From the NCBI GenBank assembly GCA_016290875.1, contig JAEEVL010000005.1:1-64000 (forward strand): a stretch of DNA of 64,000 nucleotides, written 5' to 3'. The notes under the pieces are model-generated. The model ran no database searches. It was not told the origin of the DNA and saw only the letters and a program-made list of their open reading frames with translations. Positions 8,109 through 14,868 of this stretch are shown here, piece after piece. This stretch comes from Ruminococcus sp. GTDB lineage: Bacteria; Bacillota; Clostridia; Oscillospirales; Ruminococcaceae. Position 1 is the stretch's first letter. The number at the start of each line of letters is the position of its first letter. The position numbers and the translations under genes were made by a program.

Positions 8109-9717
8109 TAATTTCAATGAAATATCCGATGCCGAGGCAAAACGCCGTGCGGAAAGGATAAATGCGATAAAGAGATCCGTACGCGGTGAATCGGCAGAAC
8201 AGCCGAGCGAACAGGAGAGCGCTGCACTTGCAGCACTTGCAGCTCTCGGAGACGTGAGCACAGGCGCAGCTCCTGCACCGGTAAGGAGACCGGCAGAGAA
8301 AACTGTTACTCAGAAGCCGCTGGACGTAAACGATATACTGCGCGAGCTTGACAGTCAGAAAGCTGCCACAGCTCCGGCAGGCAATATAACAGATGCTGAG
8401 GATATACTCCGAAGCCTTGACGAAAAAAAAGCGGAACCGGATATACCAAAGCCGATGAACAGACCGGCACCTGTGATAAGCCACGAGGCTCCGCCCAAAC
8501 CAGTTGAAAGACCAAGCGATAAACCTGCGTTAAAACCTCTGATACATCGTGATGCAGAGGATACGAAGCTCTTCAATGTCGGCTCTGCGACAGAGGCAGA
8601 AACCGCTGTTAAGGAAGCTGCTGCACCGATGGAAGCTCCGGGAAAAAAGAAGAAAAAACGCAAAAAAAGAACAATAAAACAGCGCCTGCGTGATCTCTTC
8701 CCGAGAAAAGGCGACAGCGTTTTCGAGTGCATAAGAAAAATACTTTTCCTCGGCGCATTGGTCGTTATCATCGTATGCGGCTATATAGTGGGTGACTACT
8801 ATATTGATCTATGGCGCAGCAAACGCGAAAATCAGAAAGTCATGAGCGAGTATTGGGATGAGGCTGAACAGGACAGCACACGTCCGACACAGGTCGATGC
8901 CGATAACCGCAAGATATACACGCTTCTCAGCGGTGCAAAGGAACTTCTTGAAAAAAACAGCGATGTTGTGGGTATCATCCGTATTGAGGGAACTCAGGTA
9001 AACAATCCTGTTATGCAGGCGGATGATAACAATAAGTACCTTCGTCATAAACTCAGCGGAAGAGAGTCGAATGCTGGAGAGATCTTCCTTGATTACAGAA
9101 ACCACTTTGACGAGGTAGACGGTGAAGGTCACCTTATCTGTGAGAATTCAGACAATCTCATTATATACGGTCATGAGATGGGCGACGGTCAGATGTTCGG
9201 AAGCCTTAACAATTACAGGATCTATGATTACTTCTACGGCGAACATCCGATAATAGAGCTCAATTCCAACTATGAACAGTATAAGTACAAGATATTCGCA
9301 TTCTTCGTTCTTGATGCCGAGGATGATACAGAGACAAAGTTCGACTGCTGGAACTACCTTAATTTCGATGACGAAGAAGACTTCTATGATTTTGTCAACG
9401 AGGTAAAGCGCAGAACGATACGTCTTAATGATGTTGATGTCAAGTACGGCGATCAGCTGCTCACTCTCTCGACCTGCAACGGTCTGCTCGGTGACAGGAG
9501 CCGACTAATAATCATGGCAAGAATGGTAAGGGAAGGCGAGGATCTTCTTGAGGGAACTCAGAACAGTACTCCGAACCCGAATATCAAATGGCCTACATTA
9601 TATTATAAGACAAGAACAAATGAGAAATATGATCCTGATGCCGAATTCGTTCCTTACGGACCGTCAGACAGCAAGGATGATAAGAAAGAGACAGAAACTG
9701 CTTCTCAGGAGAAATAA
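8101..9717 (+). CDS. Class B sortase with long cytoplasmic N-terminus
   Basis: Sortases cleave sorting signals and join proteins to the cell wall. This 538-residue protein has a disordered, Ala/Pro/Glu-rich N-terminus (1-180) with two copies of a DILRxLD-like motif (near 78 and 101). A Lys-rich stretch (181-194) and one membrane helix (about 213-236) follow, then the extracytoplasmic sortase domain. Catalytic residues are visible: His358 in IIYGHEM, Cys459 in TLSTCNG and an Arg in SRLIIMARM. The Cys/His/Arg spacing and the NLIIYGHEMGDG motif fit class B. The N-terminal extension is unusually long and may bind other proteins; this is inference. A second sortase follows directly. Confidence 0.92.
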   Translation: MSDNFNEISDAEAKRRAERINAIKRSVRGESAEQPSEQESAALAALAALGDVSTGAAPAPVRRPAEKTVTQKPLDVNDILRELDSQKAATAPAGNITDAEDILRSLDEKKAEPDIPKPMNRPAPVISHEAPPKPVERPSDKPALKPLIHRDAEDTKLFNVGSATEAETAVKEAAAPMEAPGKKKKKRKKRTIKQRLRDLFPRKGDSVFECIRKILFLGALVVIIVCGYIVGDYYIDLWRSKRENQKVMSEYWDEAEQDSTRPTQVDADNRKIYTLLSGAKELLEKNSDVVGIIRIEGTQVNNPVMQADDNNKYLRHKLSGRESNAGEIFLDYRNHFDEVDGEGHLICENSDNLIIYGHEMGDGQMFGSLNNYRIYDYFYGEHPIIELNSNYEQYKYKIFAFFVLDAEDDTETKFDCWNYLNFDDEEDFYDFVNEVKRRTIRLNDVDVKYGDQLLTLSTCNGLLGDRSRLIIMARMVREGEDLLEGTQNSTPNPNIKWPTLYYKTRTNEKYDPDAEFVPYGPSDSKDDKKETETASQEK

Positions 9718-10659
9718 ATGGATAAAAAGAAAAAGATCATAATCTCAGGTGCTGCCGGAGCTGCTGCGTTAGTGCTTGCTTTGACGAGTGTTTTTACCTT
9801 GAAGAAGGATAAAGGCACTGTTCCGACTGTAAGTGATGCTACGACAGCAACGGAAGTGACCACCACGCCTCCCGGACTTCCGGAAGGCTGGGAGAACAAT
9901 ATATCGTATTCCAAAGAAGTAAATGGACTCAGCGGACGTGCAAGATCACTGCTCAGGCTCAACCCTGATATATACGGCTGGATAAGAATGCACGGCACAC
10001 AGGTGGATTACCCGATGACAAGGGATCCCGGCGGTGTAGAAAAGGATAATGCGTTCTACGGCGGCGAGGAGTACAAGCCTAACTGGTTCTACCTCGACCA
10101 CGACCTTGACAGATCGTATAAGGAATCCGGTTCTATCTTTATGGATTACAGAGATATGTTCGGTTCTGATGAACTGGAGCAGTCTGAGAATCTGGTGATC
10201 TACGGACACGATATGCTGGACGGTTCGATGATGGGTTCGCTCAGAAGATACCGTCAGGACTATGAGTTCTACAAGGAGAGCCCCTTTATTGAACTGAGTT
10301 CAAATTATCGTGACTATGACTATGTTATATTTGCTTTTCTTGTAACGAGCGGAAGCTATGATGCAACCGATTTCCATTACTGGATGATGGAAGAACTCGA
10401 TACAAAGGAAGAATTTGACGGCTATGTTGAGCACTGCGTAAAGAATTGTCCGCTCGATATGGGTATAGACGTTCAGTATGGCGATAAGCTGGTGACTCTT
10501 TCGACCTGCTACGGCGGAGAGGGAAACTACCGCTTCATCATTGTCGGACGCCGTCTCAGAGAGGGCGAGGTCGCAGGAGACCTTTCCTCTGTAAAGCATA
10601 CAGAAGAGTACATAAAGGCTCATCAGCCGGAAACTACTGAAGCAACTGAAGCTTCATAA
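9718..10659 (+). CDS. Class B sortase
   Basis: A second, shorter sortase (313 aa) whose start codon follows the previous stop codon directly (TAAATG), with AGGAG at the end of the upstream gene. It has a short Lys-rich N-terminus, one membrane anchor (about 7-26), a Thr-rich spacer and a class B sortase domain with His164 (IYGHDM), Cys264 (TLSTCYG) and Arg272 (YRFIIVGRR). It is clearly related to its neighbour by tandem duplication. In Ruminococcus flavefaciens a class B sortase anchors the cellulosomal protein ScaE, so these enzymes could attach scaffoldins; no substrate with a sorting signal is seen in this window. Confidence 0.92.
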   Translation: MDKKKKIIISGAAGAAALVLALTSVFTLKKDKGTVPTVSDATTATEVTTTPPGLPEGWENNISYSKEVNGLSGRARSLLRLNPDIYGWIRMHGTQVDYPMTRDPGGVEKDNAFYGGEEYKPNWFYLDHDLDRSYKESGSIFMDYRDMFGSDELEQSENLVIYGHDMLDGSMMGSLRRYRQDYEFYKESPFIELSSNYRDYDYVIFAFLVTSGSYDATDFHYWMMEELDTKEEFDGYVEHCVKNCPLDMGIDVQYGDKLVTLSTCYGGEGNYRFIIVGRRLREGEVAGDLSSVKHTEEYIKAHQPETTEATEAS

Positions 10660-10711
10660 ACATCAAAAGAAGCTGCGGTCACAAATTGCGGTTTCTGACA
10701 AGGAGTGAAAT

Positions 10712-12250
10712 ATGGATACTATAAGTTCATTGAAAGCTACTGCGGCTGTAGTCGCTGCTGTACTGACGATAACAACGTCAGCTAACCTGTCAGCGGTTGA
10801 TGGCGTGGCAGCGATCGAGGATACTTCAGCATCTGAAACGGGCACACAGCCCGGAGAGGAGATAGTTCCCGAAGAGCAGATCAGCTGGAGAAAGGCAGAT
10901 GTGTCAGAGTATGACGACAGCCTTTCCATGATAAGCTACGCAAGAACTACTCCGGATATGTTCAAGCTCGGCGACGGACTTGTTAATGCACAGCCGGACG
11001 CTGATGCTTCACAGGCACTTTCAGAGGAACAGCAGGCTATGATGCTTCTTATCAGAAAGAAGATAAAGAATGCAACACCTGTTCTCGGAAAGAAGAAGAG
11101 AAGTGCTACACCTACTGCCGTTGAGGTCTACACATCGGGCGGCGAGCTCAAGAATGTTCCTGAGCCGCAGCACGGACAGGTAGTACAAAGCAATCCCGGC
11201 GAATTCGCTATACAGACATACGGCTGGGGACACGGCGTCGGCATGAGTCAGAACGGTGCAAACTTCTATGCTAAGTATGCAGGCTGGACGTATCAGGATA
11301 TTCTCTATCATTATTATCCCGGTACACAGCTCATGAATACCGGCACTACTGATACGGAAGTCCTTACGGTAAACCACGTTCCTGCCGGCAAGACACTTGA
11401 TATAATTGCAGGTATCGTTTACCATGAGATGAGCAGCTCAATGGAACCGGAAGCTATGAAGGCTCAGGCAGTAGCTGCATACACCTTCCTCAAATACAAC
11501 AATGATGACTCGTTCGATATGCGTATGAAGGCTGATCCGCCTCAGAACGTTATCGACTGCTGTAAGGAAGTTCTCGGCGAAGCTCTCTATTATAATGATG
11601 ACTTCGCACTTACAATGTTCTATGCTTCATCGGGCGGAACAACTTCCAACTGCAACGAGATATTCTGTCAGGACCTTCCTTACCTCAGAACTGTCTCGGG
11701 TGACTATGACGAAGCATACGATCCGCACTACGGATCTGTTACCTATATGAGTGCGGCAACTATGAGAAACAAGATAGAGTCACGTTACGGCATAACTCTT
11801 TCTGATGATCCTAATAACTGGATAAAGCCCACTTACTCTTCAACGAGCGGATATATCAACTCTGTGAACATTGACGATCAGATCAGCGTTCAGGGATATT
11901 CATTCTCGCTCTCAATGGGATTCAAGTCCTGCAAGTTCAACATCACTTATACTGATTATGTAAAGTATGATGATGAAGAAAAGAAGGAAGGTGCAACGAT
12001 ACCTGTTCTTTCACCAAAGGATAAGAACATCGCACCGCCTTCAGAGAAGAAGGAAGTTCCCACTAAGGAACATCCAACTGCGGCTAATGAAGAGCCCGCT
12101 ACCGAGGCTGCTGTATCAACACAGCCTGCAACAACAACTGCTGCCATCGCTACAACAACTAAAGCTGCAACAACTGCCGAACTTGTCACAGAACCTGTGA
12201 CTTCTTCCGTTGAAGCATCAGAAGCATCAACAGAACAGCCTATTGAATGA
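10712..12250 (+). CDS. Secreted SpoIID/LytB-like protein, circularly permuted
   Basis: A 512-residue exported protein (hydrophobic segment at about 8-30) with all main SpoIID motifs but in altered order. In ordinary SpoIID the block with the catalytic Glu comes first and the GHGVGMSQ block last. Here GWGHGVGMSQ and HYYPGT occur at 171-205, then IVYHEM...EAMKAQAVAA at 235-256 (Glu239), YASSGGTTSN at 304-313, and the strand GYSFSLSMGFKSCKF, normally just before GHGVGMSQ, at 395-409. The C-terminus is a Thr/Ala-rich tail (about 420-512). SpoIID is a lytic transglycosylase acting on stripped glycan; this protein may cut or bind peptidoglycan. The Arg usual in AARTF is Tyr here. Start ATG 10712 follows AAGGAGTG. 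Confidence 0.85.
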   Translation: MDTISSLKATAAVVAAVLTITTSANLSAVDGVAAIEDTSASETGTQPGEEIVPEEQISWRKADVSEYDDSLSMISYARTTPDMFKLGDGLVNAQPDADASQALSEEQQAMMLLIRKKIKNATPVLGKKKRSATPTAVEVYTSGGELKNVPEPQHGQVVQSNPGEFAIQTYGWGHGVGMSQNGANFYAKYAGWTYQDILYHYYPGTQLMNTGTTDTEVLTVNHVPAGKTLDIIAGIVYHEMSSSMEPEAMKAQAVAAYTFLKYNNDDSFDMRMKADPPQNVIDCCKEVLGEALYYNDDFALTMFYASSGGTTSNCNEIFCQDLPYLRTVSGDYDEAYDPHYGSVTYMSAATMRNKIESRYGITLSDDPNNWIKPTYSSTSGYINSVNIDDQISVQGYSFSLSMGFKSCKFNITYTDYVKYDDEEKKEGATIPVLSPKDKNIAPPSEKKEVPTKEHPTAANEEPATEAAVSTQPATTTAAIATTTKAATTAELVTEPVTSSVEASEASTEQPIE

Positions 12251-12260
12251 TCATTATAAA

Positions 12261-12316
12261 AAATAAGTCTTTGAGCACATAAAAACAGCAATGTTTAGTG
12301 CCGGAGACTTATTTTT
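12261..12316 (+). terminator. Possible terminator after the sortase-SpoIID operon
   Basis: AAATAAGTCT (12261-12270) pairs with AGACTTATTT (12305-12314), with a smaller GCAC/GTGC pair inside the 34-base loop, followed by T-rich sequence. The loop is long, so efficiency is uncertain. Confidence 0.5.
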
Positions 12317-12338
12317 GTTTTAATAGGTGATGAGTGGT

Positions 12339-12395
12339 GGTGAATCGGAGGTAAAATTCACCTTAATTTTACCTCTGTGGGTGAAATAAGGTGAA
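12339..12395 (+). promoter_or_regulatory. Overlapping inverted repeats upstream of mraZ
   Basis: GAGGTAAAATT (12348-12358) and AATTTTACCTC (12365-12375) form an 11-bp perfect hairpin around CACCTT. Overlapping alternatives are GGTGAAT (12339-12345) with ATTCACC (12356-12362), and TTCACCTTA (12357-12365) with TAAGGTGAA (12387-12395). The pairings exclude one another. The GGTGAA core recurs closer to the gene. This could be an operator cluster or a switch in a transcript from upstream. Confidence 0.5.
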
Positions 12396-12491
12396 AATTT
12401 TAAGAACACACGTTCGCAAATATAAACTTTGAGGTTATTGTAACTAAATATTTAAACTCGCTCATTTGTCAATCTTGTGAAAAATTACTAA

Positions 12492-12520
12492 TTGCATATT
12501 ACTCTATAAAGTGGTAAAAT
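12492..12520 (+). promoter_or_regulatory. mraZ promoter
   Basis: TTGCAT (12492-12497), 17 bases, TAAAAT (12515-12520). It lies just upstream of the 10-bp-periodic repeats, as expected for an autoregulated dcw promoter. Confidence 0.7.
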
Positions 12521-12528
12521 ATATTATA

Positions 12529-12558
12529 GGGTGAATAAAGGTGTTCAGAAGTGATTTA
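12529..12558 (+). promoter_or_regulatory. MraZ operator (three 10-bp direct repeats)
   Basis: RRGTG occurs at 12529-12533, 12539-12543 and 12549-12553, exactly one helical turn apart, covering the expected transcription start. MraZ binds such 10-bp direct repeats upstream of its own gene in other bacteria (TGGGN type in E. coli, AAAGTG type in mycoplasmas). More GGTGAAA copies follow at 12571 and 12603. Confidence 0.65.
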
Positions 12559-12613
12559 TTCCACAATTGAGGTGAAATATTCCACAAGCTGTTGAAAAGT
12601 GAGGTGAAAGTTC

Positions 12614-13045
12614 ATGGCGGAACCGTTATGCGGTACTTATTATCCAAGTATAGATCAGAAGGGACGTATGAGCTTTCCTAATAAGCTGAGGGAGATCCTC
12701 GGCGTGGAGTTTTACCTTTGTGCAGGTTACGATGACAAATATATCGCCGTTTATTCAACTGAGGAATTTGAAAAGTACAGACAGAAGCTCGAAACTATCC
12801 CCGGCAAGACCGGTAGCGAGATAAGAAGACGCTTTCTTGCCTGTGCTGATAAGCAGGTCCCCGATAAGCAGGGAAGAATTTTTATCACCCAGCATCTCAG
12901 GGATCATGCCCAGATCAGTGATGAAGTAGTCGTTATCGGCGCTTCAAACAAAGCTGAGATCTGGAACAAACAACTCTGGGAAGAGTTTAACAGCAATGTT
13001 TCTCAGGAGGATATCAACGCTGCTCTTGCTGATCTTGTACTCTGA
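12614..13045 (+). CDS. mraZ: Transcriptional regulator MraZ
   Basis: MraZ is the first gene of the division and cell-wall cluster and represses it by binding repeats in the promoter. The 143-residue product carries the two SpoVT-AbrB-like halves: GTYYPSIDQKGRMSFPNKLRE near the N-terminus, and the second DKQGRIFITQHLRDHA near 95-110. Length matches the family. The start ATG at 12614 follows GAGGTGAAAG, which is at once ribosome site and a copy of the upstream repeat. rsmH follows after 48 bases. Confidence 0.96.
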   Translation: MAEPLCGTYYPSIDQKGRMSFPNKLREILGVEFYLCAGYDDKYIAVYSTEEFEKYRQKLETIPGKTGSEIRRRFLACADKQVPDKQGRIFITQHLRDHAQISDEVVVIGASNKAEIWNKQLWEEFNSNVSQEDINAALADLVL

Positions 13046-13093
13046 TCGCCGGCAGCCGCATAATGAACGGCTTTTCGGCTAAGGAGAGATCTT

Positions 13094-14029
13094 ATGGAGT
13101 TCAGTCATATACCCGTATTGCTTGATGAATGTATCGAAGGATTGAATATACGTCCCGACGGTATCTATGTTGATGGTACTGCCGGCGGCGCAGGACATTC
13201 TTCGGCTATCGCTGCACGTCTAGGTGCCGGCGGAAGGCTCATAGCCCTCGACCGTGATCCGGACGCAGTTGCAGTTGCATCGGAAAGACTGTCTGTCTAC
13301 CCGAATGCTCAGGTCATACACAGCAACTACTCGCAGATGCGTGATGTGCTCGACGACCTCGGTATAGATAAGGTAGACGGTATACTCATGGATCTTGGTG
13401 TTTCGTCGTATCAGCTTGACGAAGAGAGCAGAGGCTTTTCCTACCACTCGGACGCTCCTCTTGATATGAGAATGAGCAAAGAGGGTATGAGTGCCGCAGA
13501 TGTTGTGAATACTTATTCTGAAAGTGAGATAGCAAGGATACTGTTTGAGTACGGCGAGGAGAAATTCTCACGCCGGATCGCTTCAAACATAATCCGTGAA
13601 AGAGAGAAGGCTCCTATTGAGACCACTCTCCAGCTTGCAGATATAGTAAGAAACAGCGTTCCGCAGAAGGCACGCCGCGACAAGAACCCGTGCAAAAAGA
13701 CCTTTCAGGCTATTCGCATCGCCGTAAACGGTGAGTTCGACCACCTTTCAAAGGGACTCGAAGAAGCGTTTTTCAGTCTGAAACCTGGCGGAAGGCTTGC
13801 AATAATCACTTTCCATTCACTTGAGGACCGGATAGTAAAACAGAAATATGCCGGTTGGTGCAAAGGGTGCATATGTCCCCCTGATTTTCCTCAGTGTGTG
13901 TGCGGACGCAAGCCGCAGGGAGCACTTATAAACAGAAAACCTATTGAAGCAGAAGAAAAGGAAGTAGAAAGAAACAACAGAAGCAGAAGCGCTAAGCTCA
14001 GGATCATTGAAAGGAGCGCGGATAATTAA
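13094..14029 (+). CDS. rsmH: 16S rRNA (cytosine1402-N4)-methyltransferase
   Basis: RsmH methylates N4 of C1402 in the decoding centre of 16S rRNA. The 311-residue product has the family opening HIPVLLDECIEGL, the SAM-binding motif YVDGTAGGAGHSSAI, and the signature ILMDLGVSSYQLDEESRGFSY with LDMRM. The late block LKPGGRLAIITFHSLEDRIVK, followed by the Cys-containing CPPDFPQCVCG region, is also present. It uses AAGGAGAG upstream of ATG 13094. Its stop overlaps the ftsL start by one base (TAATG), so translation is coupled. Confidence 0.97.
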   Translation: MEFSHIPVLLDECIEGLNIRPDGIYVDGTAGGAGHSSAIAARLGAGGRLIALDRDPDAVAVASERLSVYPNAQVIHSNYSQMRDVLDDLGIDKVDGILMDLGVSSYQLDEESRGFSYHSDAPLDMRMSKEGMSAADVVNTYSESEIARILFEYGEEKFSRRIASNIIREREKAPIETTLQLADIVRNSVPQKARRDKNPCKKTFQAIRIAVNGEFDHLSKGLEEAFFSLKPGGRLAIITFHSLEDRIVKQKYAGWCKGCICPPDFPQCVCGRKPQGALINRKPIEAEEKEVERNNRSRSAKLRIIERSADN

Positions 14030-14541
14030 TGGCTGCATATGATTTTGCCTACATTTTTGAAGACGAAGATTATAACAGCTCTGGATCTGAGATCGACCGC
14101 GGTCCCGACAACGATAATGAAAAGGATAACGGCAGTGACGATAAATCGCAGATCAGGGTAAGACATACAGAAGTCCGCAGCGGTTCGGTCATGACTATAA
14201 TCCTTATGTCTGCTATCGCAGCGATCATACTTGGACTTGTTATCTATTCGCTTGATAAGCGCAATACGATGTACAACAAGGTCGCTGACAAGAACCACGA
14301 GCTGAGCCTCGTCGAGGCTGATAATGTCAGACTCCAGTCAGAGCTCGAAAGCAAGGTATCGGCAAAGGCTGTCGAAGACTATGCTAAGAATGTGCTTAAT
14401 ATGCAAAAAATAGATTCATCGCAGATCACATATATAAAAACTCAGGAGAGCGATGTAGTTAAGATTCCCAAGAAGGAGAAGGGCGTAAAGGCAAAGATAA
14501 AGTCGTTCTTTGAAGATCTTGTGGAATATTTCAGAGGGTAG
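14029..14541 (+). CDS. ftsL: FtsL-like cell division protein
   Basis: A 170-residue bitopic protein at the position of ftsL. It has an acidic cytoplasmic N-terminus (about 1-60, rich in Asp/Asn), one membrane helix (about 63-83), then a short coiled coil (about 85-125) with the usual LxxEN-like leucine pattern and a Lys-rich end. FtsL works with DivIB/FtsQ and DivIC at the division site. Sequence conservation of this family is low, so the call rests on topology and on its place between rsmH and ftsI. The acidic N-terminus is longer than in Bacillus FtsL. Confidence 0.8.
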   Translation: MAAYDFAYIFEDEDYNSSGSEIDRGPDNDNEKDNGSDDKSQIRVRHTEVRSGSVMTIILMSAIAAIILGLVIYSLDKRNTMYNKVADKNHELSLVEADNVRLQSELESKVSAKAVEDYAKNVLNMQKIDSSQITYIKTQESDVVKIPKKEKGVKAKIKSFFEDLVEYFRG

Positions 14542-14868
14542 TACAAATATAATATAAAGAAGCTGCCCGATATTATCAAAGAACACTATCGGCGAAAAAA
14601 ACAAATATGCCGAAGTATAGTAGAACACGGAGATACAGCGGGTGATCGGAATACCGGCCTGAGATCACGCGGACGTCAGAACGCAGGGCGTCCGCGGGGC
14701 TCAGTCCATCGCTTGACAAGCGAGAATCCTTCGTCGTATCGGAAACAGGACATCCAGAAAAAAATACGATGTTCACAGGGCGGGGCAGCACAGTTACCCT
14801 GCCTTATTCTATTTACAGGGAAATTCGTCATCAGGACTTACATATAATGCCATGTAAAGGAGCGTATT
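14542..14868 (+). other. 327-base gap between ftsL and ftsI with several hairpins
   Basis: No convincing reading frame. The stretch is rich in inverted repeats. CGCGGACG (14668-14675) pairs perfectly with CGTCCGCG (14689-14696), flanked by CTGAG (14659-14663) with CTCAG (14700-14704). GTGATC (14642-14647) with GATCAC (14663-14668) is an alternative pairing. TCGCTT (14709-14714) pairs with AAGCGA (14718-14723), and CAGGG with CCCTG near 14776-14802. GC content is higher than in other gaps here. It is either a structured leader or RNA within the cluster transcript, or a decayed element. The ftsI ribosome site AAAGGAG ends it. Confidence 0.5.
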
